Below, piece by piece: positions 1-10,299 of a DNA stretch of 64,000 nt (the first letter of the stretch is position 1; every line of letters begins with the position of its first letter). The stretch spans positions 1-64,000 of the forward strand of contig DXKH01000013.1 of assembly GCA_019415335.1 (NCBI GenBank), in the 5' to 3' direction. The notes beneath the pieces are model-generated. The model was not told where the DNA came from. It did no database searches and worked only from the letters and a program-made list of their open reading frames with translations. The translations under genes were made by a program, and so were the position numbers. This DNA is from Citrobacter sp. (GTDB taxonomy: Bacteria > Pseudomonadota > Gammaproteobacteria > Enterobacterales > Enterobacteriaceae).

Positions 1-1
1 G

Positions 2-3000
2 ATCATCAGCGGCTCCGCCAGCGGTGCGGCGGCGGGGGATGCGGTCACCGTGACCGTGAACGGCAAAGACTACACCACCGTGGTGGACGCGGCGGGCAAC
101 TGGAGCATCGGCGTGCCGGCAGCGGACATCAGCGCCCTGAACGACGGCACCACCACCATCGCCGTGACCGTGACGAACGCGGCCGGCAACAGCGGCTCCG
201 CGACCCACGATGTGGAGGTTAATACCGCAACCGTCACGCTGGCAGTGGATACCATTGCCGTCGATGACGTGATCAACGCGCAGGAAGCGGGGAGTCATCT
301 CATCATCAGCGGAACCAGCGGTCAGTTGCCTGCAGGTACGATCGTCACGGTGATGCTGAACGGTCAGAGTTACACCGCGCAGGTACAGGCGAACGGCACC
401 TGGACTGCGACCGTACCGGCAGCCGATGTGGCGCAACTTGGCGACGGCCAGCGTTATACCGTCTCTGTGACGGCGCAGGACAGCGCTGGTAACAGCGCGT
501 CGGCCTCCTCTCTGGTCTCGGTGGATATCTCGGCTCCGGTTGTCACTATCAACACGATCTCCGCAGACGATGTGCTCAACGCTGCCGAACAGCAGCAGCC
601 TCTGATTATTCAGGGCAACACCAGTGCAGAGCCGGGTCAGGTGGTGACCATCACCGCAGGCGGTCAGTCCTGGACTGCCGTTGTCGCGGCTGATGGCAGC
701 TGGAGCGTTACCGTTCCGGCAGCGGATCTGGCTGGACTCAGTGAGGGTGCGCTGATGGTGACGGCCACCGTCAGCGATAAGGCGGGCAATGAAAGCCAGA
801 CAACGCATAACGTGACGGTCGATACCACGGCACCGCTTATCACGATTGATACCGTGGCAAGCGACGATATCGTGAATACCGGGGAGCAGCGAGCCGGACA
901 GACCATTAGCGGTACGACAACCGCAGAAGCGGGTCAAACGGTAACGGTGACCTTTAACGGTCATTCCTACCAGGCCACGGTGGATGCCAGCGGAAACTGG
1001 TCGGTCTTTGTGCCGGCAACGGATTTCAATGGTCTGGTGGATGGAAATTACACCATCACTGCCACCGTAAACGATGCGGCGGGCAACGCGGGTGGTGCCA
1101 GCCACAATGTGACGCTGAACGGTGATGTTCCGACGATTACCATCAATACGCTCAGCACCGATGACATCATTAATGCCGCAGAACACGGGACATCGCTGAT
1201 CCTCAGCGGGACGACCACTGCCCCGACGGGTCAGACGGTCACGATCACGCTGAACGGCCAGACATATACTGCCGTCGTGGACAGCAACGGTCAGTGGAGC
1301 TGCGTTGTGGGCAGCGCCGATGTTGCCGCGCTGGCAGATGGCACGGCTTACACGGTGCATGCGGAGGTCAGCAACGCCATTGGCAATAGCGCCAGTGACG
1401 ATCATTCGATCAACGTGGATCTGACCGCACCGGCGCAGATCATCACTATCGTGGCGGTGCAGAATGATACGGGGCTGAGTGCCTCCGACTTCATCACCAG
1501 CGATAACCAGATTGTGCTCGATGGTTCACTTTCAACAACGCTTGCTACCGGTGAAACCGCGCAAATCAGCCTTGATGGCGGCGCAACCTGGATTGACCTG
1601 GTGGTGAATGGTACTTCCTGGTCTTATGCTGATGGGCGTACCCTGGCGGATGGTTCATATCAGTACCTGGTGCGTGTGATTGATGCAGCAGGCAACGTTG
1701 GTACAGTCGTCAGCCAGACGGTGGTCGTGGATACCACTCCACCTGCGGTGACGTTGATTTCCGTCGATTCCATTACTCAGGATTCAGGGCTCTCGACAAA
1801 TGATTTCATTACCAGCGACAACCAACTTACCGTACAGGGCTCGTTAAACGCGCCGCTGGCCAGCGGTGAACATGTGCAGATAAGCCTTGATGGTGGGAAT
1901 ACCTGGATTGACGTCAGCGTGAGCGGTCAGAACTGGTCTTACGCGGATGGACGCACGCTTGCCGACGGTGATTACGTTTACCAACTGCGTGTGATTGACG
2001 ATGCGGGTAACGTCAGTGCGACCACCAGCCAGACGGTGACCATTGATATGCAGGCACCGGACGCCAGCAAAACAATCGTTTTTGACAGCATTACTGACGA
2101 CAGTGGCCTGAGCAATACCGACTTCTTGACCAACGACACCTCGCTCAGCCTGAAAGGCACGCTGGGGGCGACGCTGGCGGCAGATGAAACCGTACAAATC
2201 AGCCTCGACGGTGGTGCGACGTGGCAGAACGTGACGGTGATTGGCAATAGCTGGACCTTTGATGATGGCCGTACGCTGGCAGAAGGGACTTATGACTACT
2301 GGGTGCGCGTGATTGATACCGCGGGCAACGTCGGTGAGACTGCGCATCAGCAGGTGACGATCGATCTGACACCGCCGGATGCCGCGACCACCGTGACCGT
2401 TGACCGCATCTCCTCCGATACGGGGGCGGATAACAATGATTTCCTGACCCAATCGCGCATCTTCACGCTTGAAGGGTCATTGGGCGCCCCTCTGGCGGCA
2501 GGCGAAGTTGTGCAGATTAGCCTGGATAATGGGGTGACATGGATTACTACGACGGTGACCGGGACGCAATGGCATTACGACGATAACCGTATCCTGGCGG
2601 ATGGCGACTATCTCTATATGCTGCGCGTGGTTGATGCGGCGGGCAACGTTGGGGCGACAACGTCTCAAAGGGTGACTGTCGACAATGACGTAAGCTGGCC
2701 GACGATCCAGTTTGACAGCGTGTCAAATGATACCGGTGTTTCAGGCAGCGATTTTATTACCAGTGATACCACGTTGACTATTCAGGGCTCGCTTAGCAAG
2801 GCCCTGCGCGGCGACGAACATTTAATGATCAGTGTCGATGGCGGTGCTACGTGGGTTGAAGCAACCGTGAACGGCACAGGCTGGAGCTTTACGGATCCAC
2901 GCGTACTGGCTGATGGGGATCACACCTGGCAGGTCAAGGTTGTTGATGACGCCGGTAATATGGGCGGGGCAGTGTCTTCTGTGACGGTGACGGTCGATAC

Positions 3001-6000
3001 CACTCCACCGGTTATTACCCTTAATACGGTCGCGTTTGATGATGTGGTCAACACGGCAGAACAACAGGCCGGGCAGACCATCAGCGGGACCTCCGATGCA
3101 GGGCAGGGGAGTATCGTGACGGTGACTTTTAACGGTCATCTCTATCAGGCACTTGTTGATGCCAGCGGAAACTGGTCGGTACTGGTTCCAGCGAGTGATT
3201 TCAATGGCTTGCCGGATGGTAATTACACTATCAAGGCAACTGTGAACGACAAGGCGGGTAACACCGTTGATATCAACCATGACGTTACGCTGAGTCGTGA
3301 AGTTCCGACAATTACGATTGATACGCTCAGCATGGATGATGTGATCAATGCTGCGGAACACGGCGTACCGCTGACGATTAGCGGGACGACGAACGCGCCG
3401 GCGGGTCAGATGGTCACCATTACGCTGGGAGGGAAAACCTATCACGCCGTGGTGGACAGTAATGGTCAGTGGAGCTGCGTAGTCAGCAGTACCGACGTTG
3501 CCGCGCTGGTGGATGGCACCGCGTACATTGTGAATGCAGAAGTCAGCAATGCCATCGGCAACAGCAGCAATTCGATGCATGTGGTTAACGTTGATTTGAC
3601 CGCGCCCGGCCAGACAATCTCTATCGATTCGGTACAAGGTGACAGTGGCCTCAGCGCCAGCGATTTTGTGACCAACACGAATCAGGTCGTGCTTGAGGGC
3701 TCACTTTCCGCCCCTCTGGGAAGCGGTGAAACCGCGCAAATCAGCCTTGATGGCGGCGCAACCTGGATTGACCTAGTGGTGAATGGTTCCTCCTGGTCGT
3801 ATGTCGATGGGCGTACCCTGGCGGATGGTTCATATCAGTATCTGGTACGTGTGATTGATGCCGCAGGCAACGTGGGGTCGCTCGACAGTCAGGCGATCCG
3901 AGTGGATACCACACCGCCAGCAGTCACGCTGATTTCCGTCGATTCCATTACTCAGGATACCGGTCTGTCGACCAGCGATTTCATCACGCACGATAATCAG
4001 CTTGCACTGCATGGTTCACTGAATGCGGTTCTTGCCAGCGGCGAACATGTGCAGATAAGCCTTGATGGCGGGCTCACATGGACTGATGTCAGCGTAAGCG
4101 GTCAGAGCTGGTCTTATGCGGATGGACGTACGCTTGCCGACGGTGATTACGTTTACCAACTGCGGGTGATTGACGATGCGGGTAACGTCAGTGCGACCAC
4201 CAACCAGACGGTCACCATTGACACGCAAGTGCCGGACGCCAGCAAAACGATCGTGTTTGACAGCATCTCTGACGACAGCGGTCTGAGCAGCAGCGACTTT
4301 ATCACTAAAGATACGTCGCTCAGTCTGCAGGGCTCTCTGGGCGCGACGCTGGCCCCAGGCGAAATCGTGCAGATCAGTCTGGACGGCGGCGCAACCTGGC
4401 AGAACGTGACGGTGATTGGTAGTAACTGGTTCTTCGATGATGGTCGTACGCTGGCTGAAGGGACTTATGACTACTGGGTGCGCGTGATTGATACCGCGGG
4501 CAACATTGGATCGACCGCGCACCAGCAGGTGACGGTCGATCTGACGCCGCCGGATAGCACCATTACCGTCAGCATCGACAGCATCTCTACGGATACGGGC
4601 TACAGCAGCACAGACTGGCTGACCAATGACACATCGCTGACGATCAAAGGCTCTATTGCTGCGCCGTTGGCGGCAGGCGATCGTGTGCAGATCAGCGTCG
4701 ATAACGGGGTGACCTGGCAGGATGTCATCATGAATGGCACCGACTGGTCATATGTGGATTCACGTACGCTAGTGGAAGGCGATCACACTTATCAGGTACG
4801 CGTGGTGGATGTCGCCGGAAACGTTGGGGCGACCAACGATCAGATCGCAACGGTTGACCTGACCCCGTCGGCGACGACGGCAACGATCGTCAGCTACACC
4901 GATGATGTGGCCTCTTCTAGGGGTGATTTTGCCTCCGGTACGACCACGGATGATCGTACGCCAGTGCTGAACGGCACCCTGTCGACCACGCTGCAAACCG
5001 GTGAACTCGTGCGTATTTACAGCGCCGACGGCACGTTGTTGGGCGAAGCGGATGTGAATGGCACAGACTGGACGTATCAACTGAACGTCCCGCTGGTCGA
5101 TGGTGAGAAAGGAGAGTTCTACGCGGTGGTGGTTGATGCTGCCGGTAACGAAGGGACGCACTCTCCGGTGTTTGATTTCACCGTTGATCTGGTGATGTAT
5201 GCCGATACCCAAAGCACGCTGGATACCACGCCAATCATTACGGGCAGCGTTGATTTCGAAATCCTTCCGGGTGAGTACGTGGAAGTGACGGTTAACAACG
5301 TGGTGTACAGCTCGCGCAATGGCGCGGTGGTGATTGATCCGAAAAACAGTACCTGGTACGTGCAGATCCCTGACAGCGATGCGCTGGCGCTGGGAACGTA
5401 CGACGTGAAAGCCGTCCTTTATAAAGCGGACGGCACGGAAATTACCAAAGATGACAGCAGCAACGAGCTGACGGTCGCCGCAACGCCGTCAATCTCCTTT
5501 ACGTCAACGGCAGCCTCTTCTCAGGATACCGGTACCGCGCTGACGATGAGTGAAGATGGTACATGGCGTATCCTCAGCAACTCGACGGTGTTTACCCAGA
5601 ACGCGACCGATTCCACGACGTTAGGGTCGTTTAATTCGGTGGCGATCAGCGGTCCGGACAAACAGCAGCAGTCGTCGTTTGTTGACTTTGACCGCGACGG
5701 TCTGATGGATATCCTGGGAGCGGACACCGGCTATGCGAACGGACAGCAGTCGTTCAAATACAACGAAGACGGGACCTATACCTCCTTCCAGGTGGGTGCC
5801 TATGGCGTATCAGGGCAAACTAACGATCCTAACGGTAACGTCTACGGCTGGTACGGCGGCGCAATGGGCGTCGATATCAATGGCGATGGCTATATTGATA
5901 TGGTGTACGGCGATGAAACGCCGAACGATTCTGAGGGGCGAGGTGGCTACGACACCGGGTTTGTGATCAATACCGACGGTACCATCATCGGTTTCGACAA

Positions 6001-7921
6001 ATCGGGGGCTTATGTCTATTCCGGCGGCTCACAGGATGGCGTTGCATCCACCAATAATAACAATCCCACGCCAGACCGTGAGGTTTCGGGCGTTGACCTG
6101 AACAACGATGGTTATGTTGATATCACTTATCACGCAACGACGGGTACTAACACCACGTCTGGCGGCGGGACCAGCAGTTCAAACAGCCGTCTGGCGATAG
6201 TCACCAACGGGGTTGATGGAAACGGCAACATGACGCTGACCAACACCCAGACTGTGACCGATGTGTTCTACGGCAACAACGATTATGACAACCAGTACAC
6301 CACGATGACCTGGTCTGATTTGAACGGCGACGGTTATATGGATCTGTTCGTCGCGGGTCTGACCGGCCAGGGCAATGCTACCAGCGCCATCTTCTACAAC
6401 GATGGTACCGGTAAGTTGACCACGGCGGCTAACGGTACAGGCACCGGATCGAACGTGCAGACGCTGGGTGATAGCGTCAACAGTATGACGTCGCTGGCAG
6501 TGGACTGGAACGGCGACGGCAAGATGGATCTGATCGAAATTGCCGGTGCAGCAGGTTCAACGGTTGCCACCAATACCAACAACATCGGTCTGCTGTGGAC
6601 CAATAACGGTGTGAACGGTAGCAATCAGGTCGACTGGACGTCACAGACCCTTTTAACCGGAGCAAACCAGGGTAGCACCAACATCACTACCGGTGCGCTG
6701 ACGCTGGACCTGGATTACGACGGTGACAAGGATCTGGTGGTCTTCCGTGCCGCTGGCGGTAAAACGGAATACATCACCAACAACAGCACTATCGCTGACG
6801 GAACCAGCATCATTCTGCGTATTTCGGATGCGAACGGCATTAACGCCTTCTATGGCAACACGGTGCTGCTCATTGATGAAAGTACCGGCAAGGTGGTCAG
6901 CTCGCAGGTGATTAACCCGCAGGGCGGCGTGAACATGAACGACTCGTCCGGCATGGTCTACTTCTACGGACTGGATGCGAGCAAGTCGTACAGCGCAGTG
7001 CTGCTGGCTAGCGGTAAGGACTACGGCGGCGTCTCGTCGGTGAATTTCGACTCCTCCGCTGTGTCGAATACCATCGAGAACGTCAACGCCGCCTGGGGTG
7101 GCCTGAAAGCGGTAGAGAAGAACCACGCGTACACGCTGACCGCAGAAGACGGTGCCTCGGCGACGAACAGCGCCACGGCAGCGACGGATGGGACGAACAC
7201 CACGGGTATTGTCGGAACCGGCTACAACGATACGCTGTACGCCACGGCAGGAACGCACGTTTATAACGGCGGCGGCGGTAGCCGGGTAGTGTCTGATGCC
7301 GACGTCTGGACCGCACAGGGTGGGATGGACATTGTCGACTATGAACTGGCGGGAAGTTCCGCGCTGAACATCGATCTGAGCAACACCGGAATGCAGAATA
7401 CCGGTTTCGGTAACGCGCAGTTCGTGAATGTGGAAGGGATTGCCGGTGGCAACGGCAATGATGTGTTTACCGGCAACGCGACGGAAAACTTCTTCGAAGG
7501 TCGCGGTGGCAACGATACCTTCAATATTGGTAACGGCGGTCAGGATACCCTGTTGTACAAGTTGATCACTGCCTCAGACGCCACGGGCGGCAACGGTAGC
7601 GATGTTGTGAACGGCTTTACCATCGGTACCTGGGAAGGGACTGCAGATACTGACCGTATCGACCTGCGCGAACTTCTGTCCGGCAGCGGCTACACCGGTA
7701 GCGGCACCGCGAGCTATGTGAATAGCGTTGCGACGCTGGATGCCCAGGCAGGGAACATCGAGGATTACGTCCGTGTGGTGCAGAACGGCAGCAACACTGA
7801 AATCCATGTGGATCTCGATGGGGCGGGCGGTAACTTCTCGTCCACCAACGTGGTTACCCTGAACGGTGTGCAAACCGACCTTGCCACTCTGCTGGCAAAC
7901 CATCAGTTAGTGATTATGTAA
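2..7921 (+). CDS. Giant Ig-repeat type I-secreted adhesin, C-terminal part (5' end outside window)
   Basis: The frame is open from the first bases, so the N-terminus lies outside; 2,639 residues are visible. Up to about nt 5480 the protein is tandem Ig-like beta-sandwich repeats of about 95-105 residues in two families: type A (motif ...DDVINAAE...ISGTT) and type B (motif SDFIT...QISLDGG.TW). Nt 5650-6760 carries six FG-GAP/VCBS-like Ca-binding repeats, for example DINGDGYIDM and DLNGDGYMDL. Nt 7440-7560 has glycine/aspartate-rich RTX-like repeats (GGNGNDVF, GRGGNDTF). The last about 110 residues resemble type I secretion C-termini (TDRIDLRELL ... ending LVIM). The architecture matches BapA/SiiE/LapA-type adhesins. 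Two secretion genes follow on the same strand, which supports a cell-surface adhesion or biofilm role. Exact family and ligand are unknown. There is no stop or frameshift in the visible part. Confidence 0.93.
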   Translation: MISGSASGAAAGDAVTVTVNGKDYTTVVDAAGNWSIGVPAADISALNDGTTTIAVTVTNAAGNSGSATHDVEVNTATVTLAVDTIAVDDVINAQEAGSHLIISGTSGQLPAGTIVTVMLNGQSYTAQVQANGTWTATVPAADVAQLGDGQRYTVSVTAQDSAGNSASASSLVSVDISAPVVTINTISADDVLNAAEQQQPLIIQGNTSAEPGQVVTITAGGQSWTAVVAADGSWSVTVPAADLAGLSEGALMVTATVSDKAGNESQTTHNVTVDTTAPLITIDTVASDDIVNTGEQRAGQTISGTTTAEAGQTVTVTFNGHSYQATVDASGNWSVFVPATDFNGLVDGNYTITATVNDAAGNAGGASHNVTLNGDVPTITINTLSTDDIINAAEHGTSLILSGTTTAPTGQTVTITLNGQTYTAVVDSNGQWSCVVGSADVAALADGTAYTVHAEVSNAIGNSASDDHSINVDLTAPAQIITIVAVQNDTGLSASDFITSDNQIVLDGSLSTTLATGETAQISLDGGATWIDLVVNGTSWSYADGRTLADGSYQYLVRVIDAAGNVGTVVSQTVVVDTTPPAVTLISVDSITQDSGLSTNDFITSDNQLTVQGSLNAPLASGEHVQISLDGGNTWIDVSVSGQNWSYADGRTLADGDYVYQLRVIDDAGNVSATTSQTVTIDMQAPDASKTIVFDSITDDSGLSNTDFLTNDTSLSLKGTLGATLAADETVQISLDGGATWQNVTVIGNSWTFDDGRTLAEGTYDYWVRVIDTAGNVGETAHQQVTIDLTPPDAATTVTVDRISSDTGADNNDFLTQSRIFTLEGSLGAPLAAGEVVQISLDNGVTWITTTVTGTQWHYDDNRILADGDYLYMLRVVDAAGNVGATTSQRVTVDNDVSWPTIQFDSVSNDTGVSGSDFITSDTTLTIQGSLSKALRGDEHLMISVDGGATWVEATVNGTGWSFTDPRVLADGDHTWQVKVVDDAGNMGGAVSSVTVTVDTTPPVITLNTVAFDDVVNTAEQQAGQTISGTSDAGQGSIVTVTFNGHLYQALVDASGNWSVLVPASDFNGLPDGNYTIKATVNDKAGNTVDINHDVTLSREVPTITIDTLSMDDVINAAEHGVPLTISGTTNAPAGQMVTITLGGKTYHAVVDSNGQWSCVVSSTDVAALVDGTAYIVNAEVSNAIGNSSNSMHVVNVDLTAPGQTISIDSVQGDSGLSASDFVTNTNQVVLEGSLSAPLGSGETAQISLDGGATWIDLVVNGSSWSYVDGRTLADGSYQYLVRVIDAAGNVGSLDSQAIRVDTTPPAVTLISVDSITQDTGLSTSDFITHDNQLALHGSLNAVLASGEHVQISLDGGLTWTDVSVSGQSWSYADGRTLADGDYVYQLRVIDDAGNVSATTNQTVTIDTQVPDASKTIVFDSISDDSGLSSSDFITKDTSLSLQGSLGATLAPGEIVQISLDGGATWQNVTVIGSNWFFDDGRTLAEGTYDYWVRVIDTAGNIGSTAHQQVTVDLTPPDSTITVSIDSISTDTGYSSTDWLTNDTSLTIKGSIAAPLAAGDRVQISVDNGVTWQDVIMNGTDWSYVDSRTLVEGDHTYQVRVVDVAGNVGATNDQIATVDLTPSATTATIVSYTDDVASSRGDFASGTTTDDRTPVLNGTLSTTLQTGELVRIYSADGTLLGEADVNGTDWTYQLNVPLVDGEKGEFYAVVVDAAGNEGTHSPVFDFTVDLVMYADTQSTLDTTPIITGSVDFEILPGEYVEVTVNNVVYSSRNGAVVIDPKNSTWYVQIPDSDALALGTYDVKAVLYKADGTEITKDDSSNELTVAATPSISFTSTAASSQDTGTALTMSEDGTWRILSNSTVFTQNATDSTTLGSFNSVAISGPDKQQQSSFVDFDRDGLMDILGADTGYANGQQSFKYNEDGTYTSFQVGAYGVSGQTNDPNGNVYGWYGGAMGVDINGDGYIDMVYGDETPNDSEGRGGYDTGFVINTDGTIIGFDKSGAYVYSGGSQDGVASTNNNNPTPDREVSGVDLNNDGYVDITYHATTGTNTTSGGGTSSSNSRLAIVTNGVDGNGNMTLTNTQTVTDVFYGNNDYDNQYTTMTWSDLNGDGYMDLFVAGLTGQGNATSAIFYNDGTGKLTTAANGTGTGSNVQTLGDSVNSMTSLAVDWNGDGKMDLIEIAGAAGSTVATNTNNIGLLWTNNGVNGSNQVDWTSQTLLTGANQGSTNITTGALTLDLDYDGDKDLVVFRAAGGKTEYITNNSTIADGTSIILRISDANGINAFYGNTVLLIDESTGKVVSSQVINPQGGVNMNDSSGMVYFYGLDASKSYSAVLLASGKDYGGVSSVNFDSSAVSNTIENVNAAWGGLKAVEKNHAYTLTAEDGASATNSATAATDGTNTTGIVGTGYNDTLYATAGTHVYNGGGGSRVVSDADVWTAQGGMDIVDYELAGSSALNIDLSNTGMQNTGFGNAQFVNVEGIAGGNGNDVFTGNATENFFEGRGGNDTFNIGNGGQDTLLYKLITASDATGGNGSDVVNGFTIGTWEGTADTDRIDLRELLSGSGYTGSGTASYVNSVATLDAQAGNIEDYVRVVQNGSNTEIHVDLDGAGGNFSSTNVVTLNGVQTDLATLLANHQLVIM

Positions 7922-7927
7922 TGCACT

Positions 7928-7955
7928 ATTCCGGGGGAATCATTTCCCCCGGAAT
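7928..7955 (+). terminator. Perfect hairpin between adhesin and secretion genes
   Basis: A perfect 12-bp stem (ATTCCGGGGGAA / TTCCCCCGGAAT) encloses a 4-nt loop just after the adhesin stop codon. No T-tract follows. It may therefore act as an attenuator or 3'-end stabiliser, lowering transporter expression relative to the adhesin, rather than as a full intrinsic terminator. Confidence 0.5.
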
Positions 7956-8114
7956 ATATCGCGTCAAAATCGCACTAAAATAAAAGTCATGAACATCACC
8001 GTCCGCAGATGACGCGTGTCTTTTTCGGACGAATATAAAAGTATGAGCACACATTCCATTATTCCTAATGCAATTCCGTTATGGCGCAATGCCACACAAC
8101 AGGAACCGAACGCT

Positions 8115-10298
8115 ATGAACACGCAGTCGCAATACGAACCCTGGTTACAGGCAATGATCGGTGTGGCGCAGCATTATCGTCTCGATTTCTCGCAAGAGCA
8201 TGTTCGGGTGTCGATTAATTATGAAAGCGACTCGCCGCGCGACCTGGTGTTAAAAGATATGGCTCGCCAGTTGGGGCTGGGGCTGCGCGTTGTGGCGGCA
8301 AAAGTCTCTTTTCTCGATCCGTGGCGTTTGCCGCTGATTGCGGAATTTAGCGAAGGGCAAATCGCGGTGATTAACCGAATGGACAGCGACGGCAATATTA
8401 GCCTTCAGTTCAGCGGTGATGAAGGACTGGAAACTGTGTTAACGCGTGATGAATTACGCGCACGGATAAAAACATTATTAGTTCTGCGTCCACTCGAATC
8501 CACGCCCGATGCGCGCGTTGACGATTATATTAAGCCATATAAGAAAAACTGGTTCTGGCGACTGGCGTTAAAAGACTGGCATCGCTATCTCGATATTATG
8601 GTTGTTGCGCTGGTTGCCAACGTGTTGGCGCTTTCCGGCATGATTTTCTCTATGCAGGTGTATGACCGTGTCGTGCCCTCACAGTCAGAAACCACGCTGT
8701 GGGTGCTGTTTGGTGGGGTGATGCTGGCAATCCTGTTCGAATTTATTATGCGTATGTTGCGGGTTTATATTTCCGATGTCGTTGGTAAACGCGCGGATCT
8801 CCGTATTTCTGAGCGTATCTCCGCCCATGCGCTGCGCATCAAAAACGGTGCGCGTTCGAAATCGACGGGCTCGTTTATCGCCCAGATTCGTGAACTGGAG
8901 TCGGTGCGTGAACTGATCACCTCGACGACCATCTCGGCCCTTTCCGACCTGCCGTTTTTCCTGCTGTTTGTGTTTATTTTGTGGATGATTGGCGGGCCGC
9001 TGGTACTGGTCGTGCTGATGGCGGTTCCCCTGTTATTGATCCCCGGCCTGCTGGTGCAGCGCCCACTGGGACGGCTTTCCAACGAAGGGATGCGCGAATC
9101 GGCAATCCGCAACGCAACGCTCGTGGAAGCGGTGCAGGGCATTGAAGACATCAAACTGATGCGTGCCGAACAGCGTTTCCAGAATCAGTGGAACAACACC
9201 AATTTTGTGGCCGCTGAAGTGGGCATGCGCCAGCGCTGGCTGACCAGTCTGCTGCTGACGTGGACTCAGGAAGTACAGTCGATAGTCTACGCCGTGGTAC
9301 TGCTGATTGGCTGCTACCTGGTGATCGATGGCGATCTGACGACCGGCGCGCTGGTCGGGACCTCGATCCTCGCCTCACGCACTATCGCGCCGTTGTCGCA
9401 GATCTCCGGTGTGCTTTCGCGTTGGCAATCGGCAAAAGTGGCGCTGAAAGGGCTGGATGAACTGATGCAGCGCCCGATTGATGAGCCGCTTCAGGGTAAG
9501 AAAGTGCACAAAGCGCACCTGCGCGGCCACTATCAACTGGATAACGTCAGCTTTTACTACGACGAAGAAGAGAAAGTGAACGTGCTGACGGTGCCGGCGT
9601 TGAACATCAAAGCCGGTGAACGCGTGGCGCTGCTCGGGCGCAATGGCTCGGGTAAAAGTACGCTACTTCAGGTACTGGCGGGGATGCAGGAGCCGCAGCA
9701 GGGTTCCGTCTTACTGGATGATATCGCCCTGAATCATCTGGACCCGGCGGATTTGCGCCGCGATATGCAACTGCTGAGCCAGCAGGCACGCCTGTTCTTT
9801 GGCTCCATTCACGACAACATTACGTTGGGTAACCCTACGGCGACTGACGATGACATCCAGCAGGCACTGGCGATCAGTGGCGCGCTCGATTTTGTCCGTA
9901 AGCAGAAGATGGGGATGAACTACGTGATAAGCGAAGGGGGCGCCGGGTTGTCTGGCGGTCAGCGTCAGTCGCTGCTGTTGGCGCGTGCGCTGCTGACATC
10001 ACCCACTATTTTACTGCTTGATGAACCGACCGCGTGGCTGGATGAGATTGGTGAAAAGCAGTTCATTCAGCACCTGAAAACCTGGTTAGGTAGTCAGCGC
10101 ACGATGGTCGTCGCGACGCATCGCTTGCCGATCCTCGAGCTGGTGGATCGCATTATCGTGCTGGATAACGGGCGTATTGTGATGGACGGTCCGCGTGACG
10201 CCATCCTGAATAAACATGGTATGGCGCAGCCGGAGGCGACACAAAGTAATGTGTCGAGAATCAATACTCCGCCGTCAAACAGCCCTGGGAGGTCGTAA
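8115..10298 (+). CDS. Type I secretion ABC transporter/permease (LapB/HlyB-like)
   Basis: Inner-membrane ABC exporter that energises secretion of the adjacent adhesin. It has an N-terminal C39-like domain (residues about 1-130) without the protease cysteine, so it should be a docking domain rather than a peptidase. The six-helix membrane domain spans about 165-440. The nucleotide-binding domain has Walker A GRNGSGKST near 510, signature LSGGQRQS near 612, Walker B ILLLDEP near 632 and H-loop ATHRL near 666. I chose the ATG at 8115 because AGGA lies 10 nt upstream and it gives 727 residues, near LapB's length. The frame stays open upstream to a GTG at 8016, with another ATG at 8043, so the start is uncertain. 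The next gene begins 1 nt after the stop. Confidence 0.93.
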   Translation: MNTQSQYEPWLQAMIGVAQHYRLDFSQEHVRVSINYESDSPRDLVLKDMARQLGLGLRVVAAKVSFLDPWRLPLIAEFSEGQIAVINRMDSDGNISLQFSGDEGLETVLTRDELRARIKTLLVLRPLESTPDARVDDYIKPYKKNWFWRLALKDWHRYLDIMVVALVANVLALSGMIFSMQVYDRVVPSQSETTLWVLFGGVMLAILFEFIMRMLRVYISDVVGKRADLRISERISAHALRIKNGARSKSTGSFIAQIRELESVRELITSTTISALSDLPFFLLFVFILWMIGGPLVLVVLMAVPLLLIPGLLVQRPLGRLSNEGMRESAIRNATLVEAVQGIEDIKLMRAEQRFQNQWNNTNFVAAEVGMRQRWLTSLLLTWTQEVQSIVYAVVLLIGCYLVIDGDLTTGALVGTSILASRTIAPLSQISGVLSRWQSAKVALKGLDELMQRPIDEPLQGKKVHKAHLRGHYQLDNVSFYYDEEEKVNVLTVPALNIKAGERVALLGRNGSGKSTLLQVLAGMQEPQQGSVLLDDIALNHLDPADLRRDMQLLSQQARLFFGSIHDNITLGNPTATDDDIQQALAISGALDFVRKQKMGMNYVISEGGAGLSGGQRQSLLLARALLTSPTILLLDEPTAWLDEIGEKQFIQHLKTWLGSQRTMVVATHRLPILELVDRIIVLDNGRIVMDGPRDAILNKHGMAQPEATQSNVSRINTPPSNSPGRS

Positions 10299-10299
10299 T

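Noticed and set aside
1844..4522. Several long antisense open frames across the adhesin
   Set aside because: They mirror the Ig repeats in other frames, have no protein-like composition or ribosome-binding sites, and are explained by the codon bias of a long repetitive gene.
50..5000. Regular repeats that might suggest a CRISPR or satellite array
   Set aside because: The period is about 300 nt, diverged, in frame, and encodes Ig-like domains. There are no short identical repeats with unique spacers.
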